Source: Siniperca chuatsi
Taxonomy: Eukaryota; Chordata; Actinopteri; Centrarchiformes; Sinipercidae
Length of the DNA stretch: 64,000 nucleotides
Direction of reading: 5' to 3'
NCBI RefSeq assembly: GCF_020085105.1
Contig: NC_058055.1
Span: 9,355,822-9,419,821 of the forward strand
Shown: one piece after another, positions 23,920 through 34,400 of the stretch
Position numbering within the stretch: position 1 is the first letter of the stretch
Layout of the letters: each line of letters begins with the position of its first letter
Made by a program: the position numbers and the translations under genes
The notes under the pieces: model-generated
Told to the model about the DNA's origin: nothing
The model's input: only the letters and a program-made list of their open reading frames with translations
The model's database searches: none

Positions 23920-24441
23920 CAAGTAAAGATCAGTAGCAATATGACAGTATAGAAATACTCTATCACAAGTAAAGGTCTGCCTGCATTAAAAATGTTACTT
24001 AAGTAAAAGTACATAAGTATTAGCCTCATAATATATACAAAGTACCAAAAGTACTCATTATGCAGAATGGGACTTTTCAGAATCATGTATATTATATTAT
24101 TGGATTATAACTACGGATGCATTAATGCATAAGCATTACTTTAATGTTGCAGCGGTAATGGTGGGGCTTATTGTAACTACTTTATATACTGCTGGGTAGC
24201 TTAATCTATAATATTGTGTCATTATTTATTTTGTATTAATAATTTGAATCTGCAAAGTAACAAGTTAAAATAAAGTAGTAACTAAAGATGTCAGATCAAC
24301 GCATTGAAGTGTAAAGTACAATATATACCACCAAGGTAAGGATAGTAGTAATGTAAAATAGCATAAAATGGAAAGTACATACAAACTGTACATGAGTACA
24401 GTACTTGAGTAAATGTACTTAGTTACTTTCCACCACCAGTG
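23920..24441 (-). mobile_element. hAT-like MITE (AGTACTTGAGTAAATG family)
   Basis: The right end GTACTTGAGTAAATGTACTT...CCACCACCAGTG and the internal block CTCATTATGCAGAATGG belong to a very abundant teleost non-autonomous DNA transposon. Reverse-complemented, the terminus starts CACTGGTGGTGGAAAGTAAC. The left terminus is eroded. It sits in the proposed 5' intron of evi2a. The hAT assignment is from memory and tentative. Confidence 0.65.
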
Positions 24442-24572
24442 ATTTGTAAGCAATAGGCTGAAACACAAACACAACAAAAATACCATTTTGGTTTGATTAT
24501 GGTTACCCCATAGATTATATAGTAAGGTAATTTCAAACTAAACTGCCTTTCCATGTCTTCTCAGATACCAAC

Positions 24573-25370
24573 ATGAATGGCCTGATCCTCCTGTTGTACT
24601 GCATAGAAATCATGGGTGCACTATTGTGTGGAGCTGAAGTTACCAGAGGATTTACTATTGCTGATGTTGGGAATGATATGGTTCAAGGTGAATCAGACAA
24701 AGCCTTCCGTTCTGAAAGTTCTATAACAACACTGGTTGCTGATCTAACCAGTACTGACAGCACCATGTCTGAGGCCAGCAGGTGGATGAACACTGAGTCA
24801 CCAGCTGTTTCCCAATTCTCCAATAGTCACACCACTTCACCTCCACCTGGCCCACAGCCCACCACCACACATAACAGTGTGTTTTACAGGAAGGAATGTC
24901 TTACAGTATTCATGGTAAGTGGCGGACTGATCATAGCCTGTGTTATTCTGCTGATTTCTACTTTGTTGCTGGCATGTAAGGTGTGTCAGTTGAGCAGAGA
25001 CATCAAGGTGCTGAACAGCAACGTTGATCTGATCAGCAACTCTGAATACCGGATGGGAACCAAGAAGAACAAAAGCAAGTCAGAGGCAGAAGCCACAGAG
25101 ACCAGCATGTTGATGGCCGTCGTCAGTCAAACACAGGAGGAGATGGGTAATAGCACCACCATAGAAGATGGAGGGAAGGTAAACAAGGATGGACAAATGG
25201 GAGAGGAGAACAAGAAGGAGGTGAGAGCCACTGCCAACAGTGAGGAAGCTTCAACTACACTTGTAACCACTGCTGAAAATTCATCCTCCTCTAAGCCACA
25301 AGAGGAGGGTACCAATTCCATGGCAGCCTCTTCCTCTGAGGGCACAGAGGAACCAAAGGATGTGGTGTAG
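24573..25370 (+). CDS. evi2a: EVI2A-like type I transmembrane protein
   Basis: Single coding exon of 265 residues. The ATG lies eight bases after the acceptor CTTCTCAG and begins MNGLILLLYCIEIMGALLCGAE, a signal peptide. A Ser/Thr/Pro-rich ectodomain (~25-108) precedes one membrane span (~FMVSGGLIIACVILLISTLLLA, residues 111-132). The juxtamembrane CKVCQLSRDIK resembles the ANKVSSLRR that follows the span in mammalian EVI2A. The cytosolic tail is Glu/Ser/Thr-rich and ends TEEPKDVV. Identity rests mostly on architecture, the single coding exon and position directly upstream of omg on the same strand, as in the mammalian NF1 intron. EVI2B is the alternative, as EVI2 proteins diverge fast. Function is poorly known even in mammals. 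Polyadenylation signals follow at 25614 and 25685. Confidence 0.72.
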   Translation: MNGLILLLYCIEIMGALLCGAEVTRGFTIADVGNDMVQGESDKAFRSESSITTLVADLTSTDSTMSEASRWMNTESPAVSQFSNSHTTSPPPGPQPTTTHNSVFYRKECLTVFMVSGGLIIACVILLISTLLLACKVCQLSRDIKVLNSNVDLISNSEYRMGTKKNKSKSEAEATETSMLMAVVSQTQEEMGNSTTIEDGGKVNKDGQMGEENKKEVRATANSEEASTTLVTTAENSSSSKPQEEGTNSMAASSSEGTEEPKDVV

Positions 25371-25705
25371 AGTTGCATGTGTGAAGAGTTTCCTGAGCAA
25401 CTACCCACATTCACTTCCTTATAGCTTTACAACTCCTTTACTTGAAATAGATGATACTTTTTGCAGCAGCTTTTGCTTTACAGCTAATTGAACAACTGCG
25501 TGTGCTGCTAAATCTGTCAAAATGAGCACTGAGCTTTTCTTTTCTTTTTCTTTTTTTTCCCTTTTTCAAATGATTGGTTGGTTGTATTTCTCTGTTACTT
25601 GTGTGTTTTGAATATTAAAATACATACATATTATGATGTACTTTTGTGCACGTTATGACATGTATGACGTGCAACAAGCACAGGAATAAAACAGATTGTA
25701 ACCTC
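25371..25705 (+). other. evi2a: evi2a 3' UTR with two polyadenylation signals
   Basis: ATTAAA near 25614 (AATATTAAAATAC) and AATAAA at 25685-25690 (AGGAATAAAACAG). Confidence 0.55.
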
Positions 25706-27130
25706 AGTCTTGAATTTATTACAATGCAGCCATTTCCTATTTAGTTGTGGCTGTGTAACATGTGTGGATGTTTGTATGTGTGTACTTGAGAGAGAGTGAG
25801 AGAGAGGTCTGCTTGATTAGCAAGCAGAGAATGTGCCTCTTCTGGGAAGTGCTGCTCAACTCAGAAAGAACGCTCCCTTTCACCTCAGCCAGAGCCGACA
25901 AAGCCACACAAAAAACCTTTTCAAAAAACCAATATGCAGTTGTTTCCGCCGTCTTGTGCAGATATTTGTTCATCGACTTACTTGTGACGTCATGATGGAT
26001 GTGCACCTTTCATTAAAAGTCTGAATAGTTTGTCCCTTCTCAATGCAGCCTCTGCTTCAACTCGAGCTCAACTCAAATAGCAAGGAGCTGCAAACACGTT
26101 GAGTTTCGGTAGCTCTGGGTGATGTGCAAGTTCAGAGATAAAAGCCATCCTCAGAGAAAGTAAATGTGTAATATTTCTCAGGCAGGAACTTATTTCTATA
26201 TTATACATCAGTGAATAAGGCAAGACTTGGATATGAGAGATTTGGATGATTTTTTCTCTCTGATGCTATGTGGTAACACAGGTCAAATTGAAATGCCGAA
26301 AGCAGAAGTGGGGGTTTGACTTTGAGGCTTGTTGTAAGGGGTAATGACAGGATACATGAGTTTTGATCTCATGCAGGTAGCTACTGGATGGATAGATAGG
26401 CAAGAGAGGAAGTACCAATCACAAATGAGGTACTTTGGTTAGTTTACATGGCAACTGAGCAAAGACAAATACCAAACAAATACAAAAGGACTCTCAGCTG
26501 CTGCGTTTTAATAAATCAGGAATCTACAGTGATGCAACATTATTTTGTTGAATATGTCACATTTTATGAGTTTAAACCCGGACTACCATCTGTATCATGG
26601 TTTGAACTGTCCCTTAGAATCCGAGGTAATTATGTGTGATAGAGTACAGCATTGCAGTGCAGAATGGAGAGTTGCCTGTATTGCTGATGGTAGGAAGCTG
26701 CAGTGGACAGGAGTCCTCTGCAATAAATCTTGAAGGTTTTTGTGGGAGTGTCTAAATTTACACAGGAAAAATAGCAACCAATTACAGCACAGTATTACTT
26801 TGTAAAGGGATACTTTAACGAGGGATAATATTGATTTAGGTGATATCTGATAACAGTCTAATTTATTTTGAGTACAAACAGAGGCAGAAATCAGTCATTT
26901 AATCTAACCACAACAATAGTTGCCACTTTAAATGCAGAAGTAAATCCTGAAAGCTGCCAGATAAGGATTGAGGGGTTTCCTTTGTAGCAGCCTTGTATGC
27001 AGGGACCCCTCCGTTATGCGCTCCATCCACTCCACTCCACCCCCCACCAACACCCCACCTCTCCCCGCTCACTTGCACTGCACAGAGTAAATCCAGAGCC
27101 TGCAGTGCCTGATCGCGCTAACCCAAAAGA
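25706..27130. other. evi2a-omg intergenic region
   Basis: About 1.4 kb with no recognised gene. 25795-25806 has a short GAGA-rich patch; otherwise the sequence looks unique. Confidence 0.45.
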
Positions 27131-27134
27131 TCCA

Positions 27135-27140
27135 TATAAG
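27135..27140 (+). promoter_or_regulatory. omg: Candidate TATA box of omg
   Basis: CATATAAGAGGC lies about 225 bp before the proposed omg ATG. This would place transcription start near 27165 and give a 5' exon of about 200 bp ending at the GTGAGT donor at 27368. Confidence 0.4.
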
Positions 27141-27359
27141 AGGCAAAGAAGAAAAGGATCAAACTGCAAGGCAGTGAGGGCAACCTCAAAAACCTGCACT
27201 GGACAAGTGAGTAAGGGTCAAATTCTATGAGGGGAATTCAGGCATAGAAAAAAAGATTCACCTTCAGCTGAGCAGCAGCTGGTCCAGAGCTTGAAAGCAG
27301 GAGAGGGAAGAGGGGCTGTACAGCAAAAAGGAGCAGAGAAAAGTGACTGGAATGATAAG

Positions 27360-29552
27360 ATGATAAGGTGAGTTATGGACAAATTTAAAGACTCTTTTTT
27401 TTACACACACATTCTGCCACACCATGGCTCATACTGCAGTGTATGGTTCCTGGCTGTGTCTTTGCCTGCCTTTGCACCAGCTGATGCATGAGTTCTCTGT
27501 GGAGTCATTAATAAAACCCATCTATTGAGCTAGTTTTCCTCCTCTGAGAGCATTGCACCGACTGCTCTGACAACCACTGATGAGTGAACACCCATACTGA
27601 TGCCAAGGTAAATGACTACAGGGATTCCTCATACTTTGTGGTGAATGAAATTCTTGAATAGACTAGAATTATCCTCTTACAGATCAGGTCAAATGTTTAT
27701 CAGTTATAGAAAAGGACACATTTCAATCGTCTACTGATGGTGCATATATACAGTATGAGCATTTCTCGAAAGGACACTGCTACAGCATCCCTGAAAACAT
27801 TCCTGTATGGTTAGGGGAGTCAGTTTGGCATGTGATGTGAATGTGTGTATCTGCAAGCAATGCAGTGATTTGCAGCAAACACTGAGCAGCCTGTGTGTGT
27901 GTGTACAGTACAGAGAGAGAGAGATTCTGGCAGAGGGTGGAGCTTTAAAGAAATGATGAAACAAGTTTTCTTCAGCACATCCCTCTGCAGTTACTATGCT
28001 TTTCTCATTCAGATAGCAAATGAATGTTCCCTGTGTTCACTATCTAAGCACACTGCAGGCATCACTTCTGCTTTCACAGTGTCCCTCCTGGAGGTAAAGA
28101 GGATGCTGTGTAAGACAAACCCTAACATTACTGTCTCTCCATCTTTCTTTTAGCAGGCATGTGATACTGAAGCTCTCTCCTAATGAGGCCCTTTTGGAAC
28201 TGCTGCTTGTGTTGTTGCTGGGGTTGCATGTCCTAGCCGTGTGCCCCTCCATGTGCTCCTGCAGCCGCAGCCACAGGGAGGTAGACTGCTCCTGGAGGGG
28301 TCTGAGACAGTTGCCTGATGGCTTGCAGCACAACATGCGCTCCCTCAACTTGTCCCACAACCGATTTCACAACCTGGATGGCCAGCTCACCGCATACACC
28401 CATCTCCGCTTCCTTGATATGTCTCACAACCGGCTGAGCCACCTGCCCACCGGCTTGCCTCGTTCCCTCTGGCACCTCTACGCCGCCTCCAACCGCCTCC
28501 AGTTGCTGGACAAGAACGATACGGTCTACCAGTGGAATCTGCGAATACTTGACCTCTCCAACAACAAGCTGGAGCGGGCCATCTTCATCAACAATACACT
28601 GACCAATCTGTGCACGGTCAACCTAAGCCACAATCACTTCTGGACTTTGCCCACCAACATGCCTGTACACCTGGAAACCATTGACCTGTCCCACAACTTG
28701 CTTGTGAAGGTACTGCCAGGCTCTCTGGACCGGCTCCTCAGACTAACTCACTTCTATCTGCATGCTAACCGCTTTTCCACGCTGCCCTTTGGAGTGTTGG
28801 ACAAGATGACATCACTTAGAGTCATCACTCTAGGAGACAACCCTTGGGCCTGTCACCTTTATGCCGACATCACCTACTTACTCTCCTGGACTCAGCATAC
28901 CCCTGCCCGCGTCCTGGGCTGCCCCTGCCACACCCAGCCTGTCTGTGGAGGGGTCCACCCTGGCAGGACCAGAGGGTGGCACTTTGCCTCCTACAACCTG
29001 CCCCCCCTGGCAGCGAGTGCCATGCCCTCTCAGGCTAGTGTCACTGGGTGGTGGTACTTGTCTGTTTCTGCTCTGCTAAGCACCCCACACACCCCCAAAG
29101 AGACCACACAGCACCATCCCTTCACAGCCACACCCATCAGCATCTCCACTCTGCCACCCAGAAGCACAGGCACACGCCTAACTATTAATCACCTTTCTGC
29201 CGCAGAGCACATGCTCCACACTGATTCCCATCTCATCTCTGGCACAGAGGAAGCCTCACCCACTGACTCACTCCACAACACCCACACATCCTTTTTTTCT
29301 GACACAAGCTTCATTACTGAAACACCCATCAGGGCTGACATGACGCTGGCCACAGACCGATTCTTTACAACAGAGAGCTCCTCCGTCCAAACAAAGAAGA
29401 CAACCACTCTTCGTACCAGGAGTGTGAGGAGGCAGAATCAGTCCCTTCCGAGTGGCGTCAGCAACAGCAGCCCGGCTCTTGCTACCTGCTCCTCGCTCCC
29501 TTTCCTACACAACCTGGGGCTTCTGTCTCTCATTCTGCAACAAGTCCTCTGA
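27360..29552 (+). CDS. omg: Oligodendrocyte-myelin glycoprotein
   Basis: GPI-anchored LRR protein on oligodendrocytes and neurons; in mammals a Nogo-receptor ligand that limits neurite growth. Main exon 28157-29552 has no in-frame ATG before the LRRs. The only good start is in a short exon: ATG ATA AG at 27360-27367, followed by donor GTGAGT, joining in phase to |G CAT GTG ATA at 28157 (or |C AGG CAT at 28154). The protein is then ~467 residues: a signal peptide (LLLVLLLGLHVLAV), an LRR N-cap (CPSMCSC...VDCS), about eight LRRs with L-x-L-S-x-N cores (SLNLSHNRF, FLDMSHNRL, ILDLSNNKL, TVNLSHNHF, TIDLSHNLL), a C-terminal cap (NPWACHL), a long Ser/Thr/Pro-rich stalk, and a hydrophobic end (LHNLGLLSLILQQVL) fitting a GPI signal. 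DKNDTVYQWNLRILDLSNN closely matches mammalian OMG. AATAAA follows at 29748. Confidence 0.93.
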
Positions 29553-29770
29553 AAGACGAATGTGTGCATATGAATTTACAGCACAAACAAATGCAGCACA
29601 CATACTGTACGGGACTGTTGTTGTACTGTTATGTATATTACCAGCTTTCTCAGCAAAAGGCCATTTACAATACAAAGGTTTTATGACAAGTTTCATAATC
29701 CTTGCTATTCTGACTACGGTATGATGCTAATTTTATTGTAATTGGCCAATAAACAATGCATTACTTTTTC
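29553..29770 (+). other. omg: omg 3' UTR and polyadenylation signal
   Basis: AATAAA at 29748-29753 (GGCCAATAAACAATG), about 200 bp after the stop, is the first canonical signal. Confidence 0.65.
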
Positions 29771-31670
29771 TAATAACACTTTTTACAAGCCTCCACTTGA
29801 ATGCACTGTCACTGATTTAAAAAATAATGTAATGAATATATCTAAGCACATGGTGGCACTATACATTCAGGTACCAGTTTATTATGTAACTGAATGTAGC
29901 CTGGTGCTCAGCTGTGACTACAGTCTACCCTTTTCGAACCTAACTGAGATACTGTCCGATATGACCTACACATTATTGTGTATCTTTTATTCTTATTTTT
30001 CCAAATTTTCTACAAGTATTGGCTGGATTTGACTGATGTTGTCTCATCATATTGTCATATCTTTTTATTTTATTTTATTGCATTAGCTTTCAAAAAGGTA
30101 TGACACTCAAAGTTTTAATTTACTTAATTTGACTCAGTTGTCTATTTTAATAGATGTCCTTGATGCCTGCCTGCTTCTTTCATGTAACAAACCATATCAC
30201 TCACCAGAGGAGCAATCTTTTCTGGCGACAGGGTGTATGTAAGAAACTGGTCATGACATGTACATAACAGGGAACAACAGAGACTCCGTGGAGAGGAGGG
30301 AAAACAAATGGACAATGTTGCGTCACTATCTTTAACAAACTCTGAGTACTGCTTCTGTATTTTGATCACATCTCAGACTTAAGTGTCCTTCATGATTCAG
30401 TGGCTCTCGTGAAAATGATCTGCATGGTGATTGAACGTTCCAGGAATGCTAACTTACTGCTATATTGCCGCAGAGCATTAAAGCACAGACATTCTCAGCT
30501 TATTTATATGAAATGTTAAGATATTCCAATCTTGATTGCATTAAGCGTAAATAACAATGATGTGCCAGCCTACAGGTTTTTACATTTTGCATTTAGAAAT
30601 ACCTTCGCATATAGTACCAAAAGGTGCCAAAATAGAAGGAAATGCATCTAAGCAAGCTGCATTTGATAAACTTAAGAAGAATACAGTGCCAGGGAAGCAC
30701 TTTCTGTAAAGTTGAATAAAATGTGCTGAGTTATTTACATCTTTTGATGATTGTTTGAATTTTGCCTCAGCTGCTTTTTTTTACACCACATTTTCTTCAT
30801 TCTACACTGCAAGACTGATGTTTATCATTTCAAACTGTTTTTGTCTCAGGGGAGAGGGCAGACAAAGTGAAATTCTTTTTTATTTTTTTTAGTATTCGGC
30901 AACCACATCTCCTGTGAGTCTTTGACATAGGTGTCAACCCTCATGGGGGCTGAAGTTACAAAATAAGCAAGGTTATATAAATTAAACTCATTAAACAGTG
31001 ACTTTTTCAGATTTAATTAGCAAGCTTAGATTTGTTATTAAGTTTATTTATTGCGGGAAGCTTCAATAAGCACAAAAGCACTTATTCCGGTCAGACCTTG
31101 CTTCACAGTTAATCACACCTGGAAAATGCCCAGAATAAACACTGTCTTATCTGTTGGTCATTGAGCAATCACTCTGCAATATCATGTCTAGGTTAAAAAA
31201 AAAAGATAAGTGAAAAAAAAGAGTCATCTACTGTATGCAGTAATACATTGTGGAAGAGAGACCAGCCCAGAAGTGCATGCTCTCCATATGTCGCGCAGAG
31301 AAGCGAGATAATCTCGCAGGAACATCTGTGATACAGAAACCAGGGTTCTTTCCTGGCACCGTGTGGCACAGGGAGGTGCGAGTCTGGTGAACAGGTGACC
31401 CTCTGTTCAGCCAGACACAGCCTAGAAGACCAACATGGAGTCACTGTCACCACCCACACTGTGAATGATAAACATCTGACGTAATGCTGGTTGGGCCATG
31501 GATCATACCTGAAAAGCTAACCAAAAAAGGGATGAATGGAAATTGAAATTAAAATATATTCACTTATATAAAAATTCTTACTTAAAAATGCTATACAACT
31601 GGATAAATAGATATAGTTGTGTCGTTAATGACAATTAGACAGTGCAATGATTTAGCAAAGAGAAATATAT
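29771..31670. other. Intergenic downstream of omg
   Basis: AT-rich, no recognised gene, no NF1 exon seen on the - strand. Nothing else supported. Confidence 0.45.
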
Positions 31671-31675
31671 CAGAA

Positions 31676-31900
31676 ATCAGAAATACTTTATTGATCCCAG
31701 AGGGTAAACTCTTTTGTTACATCAGCTCACTATCACATCAGCACACACAGGAATAGAAGTTCTAAGCAAATCAGAATATAATACACTATAATACAGGTAA
31801 GATAAAATAAGTACAAAGTGGATATAAATGCAAAATTAAAATAAGTGTAAAGTACAAATATCATGATTTAATGAATAAAAACAACACAATAAAAGTCAGA
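31676..31900 (-). mobile_element. LINE 3' end, Rex1-like tail
   Basis: TCAGAAATACTTTATTGATCCCAGAGGG followed by TTTTGTTACATCAGCTCAC. On the - strand it ends GGGATCAATAAAGTATTTC, the 3' terminus of a widely dispersed teleost LINE group (Rex1/Babar-like from memory). The body is an A-rich 5'-truncated remnant. Confidence 0.55.
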
Positions 31901-31979
31901 AAGTGTGAACAACAATAACGGATCATTTTATCTGCTCACCAGCCAAACACGTGCTGAATAAATTATGTGTTTTTATAGC

Positions 31980-32122
31980 TTGGAAATAAAAGAAAAGGTT
32001 TCAGTCATAGTCATCTGGACACTGTTTTCAGAATCAAGACGTTTCGGCTCCCATTCGGAAGTCATTCTCAAATGAGAATGACTTCGAATGAGGGACTACA
32101 CCGTCTTATTTGGAAATAAAAG
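31980..32122 (+). mobile_element. Short Penelope-like insertion with 13-bp target-site duplication
   Basis: The direct repeat TTGGAAATAAAAG at 31980-31992 and 32110-32122 brackets 117 bp. The insert contains GGTTTCAGTCATAGTCATC, GACGTTTCGGCTCCC, a perfect 13-bp inverted repeat with a 2-base spacer (32058-32070 and 32073-32085), then GAATGAGGGACTACACCG. Reverse-complemented, the GCCGAAACGTC word resembles the conserved core of hammerhead motifs in Penelope-like element terminal repeats. The same family occurs at 54394-54457. The duplication is direct sequence evidence; the class is inferred. Confidence 0.6.
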
Positions 32123-34079
32123 CCAAAACAGAAAGAAACTTGTGGTTGACATGTAGTTTATTTATAAGCATGTTTCAAGTCTCAAAAAAAGTTAATTTGG
32201 TTTAAGTTTCAGTTTCTCCTTTAACCTTCATCTTCACTTATTGATTATTAAACAATTATTTTATTCCAAGTGTGAGTTTATTCCAACAAGTCATCCAAAT
32301 TAATACATTTCTGCCAGTATAGCATACTATTAACCAGCCAGCCAGATAGTTTTCCACTGTAGACTTAGTTTATGAAAAGACAAAGTGAGGATGAAGTGCA
32401 ACTTAGATTCTGATTCTGAATTCATGTTGCACCTTTTGTGTTTCATTGAAGTGTAAGTTTTGTTTATATTGTTTTTAACTGTGAAGATTAGAACAAACAA
32501 CGTAAAAAATTAATCATCACCGTCCTTTGGTTTAGTTGCCGTATTGTGGCTTTCATACATTCTGCGCCTTAAAGAGATTAATCCCAATAACAGATACATG
32601 ATACATGTGTTTTTATCTTTCTGCCTCCCTTTAGCTGCAGACCTTTAAAACATCTCTTCCAAGTACTGTAGGTGTCAGTGAGCTGGCCTGCTTGCCAATT
32701 ATTTTCTCTGTAGACAACATAAAGTAATGTCAGATTTCTCTTCTGGCTTCTCCTAATAACTGACAAGGTGTAGAAGGCTAGCATCATTTACTGCTGCCAT
32801 GCCTCCCCTCTTCATTTCTCCACCCGGGCTTGTTTTGAGTGAGCTGCCTTCTTTCTTTCAGCCACACTCAATAAGACGCACCCTCAGTGTACCTGGCAAT
32901 CCCACTGCCCTCTTATATATATATACTGTATATCACTATGTTCAGACAATTGCATATAGAAAGGCTTTGAGGACATTGTATTACAATCTTAATGCAGGCA
33001 ATCATGGTGAGTGTGTAAAAGGATTTTTTTTTAGTTTTTACTTCATCTATCTTTGTATGTGTATGTACCATTGCTGAAAAAGTCAATTTTCTTCTGTTTT
33101 TGAAGAGCACTGCTTATAAAACTGGCTCACCACCAAGCTAAAAGGTTTTTGGAGTTAGTTTGGAATTGAAGCTTTTTTTCTGAGACTGTATTCAGCAATA
33201 ACAGGGAGTCCAGAAAACAGCCCAGCATTTTAGCTGTTCCCCTTACAGCAGCCTGCAGAAGTCATACAGTCTTTCCTAACATTAAGAGGAGTCAGAAGGC
33301 CACTGTAGGTGGTGAACCTGTGGGTGACTTTAGACTTGCCACTCCTAAAAGGAACACAAGAGACTTGTCACTTTGAACCACCTCCAGGAATACACACGTA
33401 GACAAAGACACATAAATACAAATGACATCAGCTTCTCTTATGATTGCACGTGCTCAAAGTGCCCTCTTGTGGCAGTGGAACAGAAATGAATCCCAAAACA
33501 TTACAGTCAGAAAGATTGTGTCCTTCACCAGGACCTGAGGGTGAATATTCTCAAGGACATCTTGAAATAGTGTGTTTTTTCTCCTCAACCTCCTTATGGA
33601 GCAAAATATCAGCGTTTACTGCAAAAATATCAGCGTTTACTGCAAACACGCAAACATGTTCAGATTTGGAATAAAATGCATTTATAACTGTAAGCAGACA
33701 CTTGTGGCTACTTGTGTCCAAATTTGTGGAATTTGAATGATATTCTTCTCCCAGAATGTCATACTCAAACACAAAATAAGAGAACAGCCAGACTGAGAGC
33801 AAAGGATGAAGAATAGCTCCCCGTGGCACTCAAGGGTATCCTTTTACTGACATGATAAAATCATGACAATTACTGTAGATAACCATCAGCCTACAGGCCT
33901 ATTGTACACCTAATGCAATGGCCATTATCGTGGACCATCACAATAGACCAAAGCTCGCACACATGCTGATGCACAACTGCAGCCCGTTTATGGCTAAAAC
34001 AATGGCTGCCAATTTCGACTTCCTTAGAGCCTGTGTCACAATATAAATTATAACCCAGAATTAGGCTGGTACCCAACCA
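32123..34079. other. Intergenic, no gene recognised
   Basis: Unique-looking DNA apart from a two-copy ~21-bp tandem repeat at about 33602-33645. Confidence 0.45.
33602..33645 (+). repeat. Two-copy 21-bp tandem repeat
   Basis: AAATATCAGCGTTTACTGCA occurs twice head to tail. It is an isolated local duplication. Confidence 0.85.
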
Positions 34080-34400
34080 AAGGACACTCAAATGCAGATA
34101 AAGTTTTTCTGATAAACCTAATTTTTATTGACAGCTTTGGTCTATATGCCAAGGCGCACCATCTTTTTGAGCCAAGAGCAATGTTTTCCAGTCTGGGCAC
34201 TGATCAGCTGAAAAGCAAAACATGTAGGAATCTGGAAGAAATAACAAGGCGTAGTCTAGGAGCCGGAAGACTGATGAGACAGGCAAAATTCTACCCTGCA
34301 ACATAGTGGGGGGAAGCTGAGGATATGGTATCTCTTGCTCTTGTCTCTCGCACAGACAAGGCAAGGTCAGTGTTAAGGTCAGTGGTTGCAGAATAGGAAG
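34080..34400 (+). repeat. Unclassified interspersed repeat
   Basis: AAATGCAGATAAAG, then TTTTTATTGACAG and words such as CAAGGCG and GAGCCGGAAGACTGATGAG. The layout matches that at 21290-21650, suggesting the same dispersed family in a diverged state. Confidence 0.35.

Noticed and set aside
28159..28161. ATG immediately before the omg LRR exon
   Set aside because: Out of frame and followed at once by TGA; the in-frame start is in the upstream exon.
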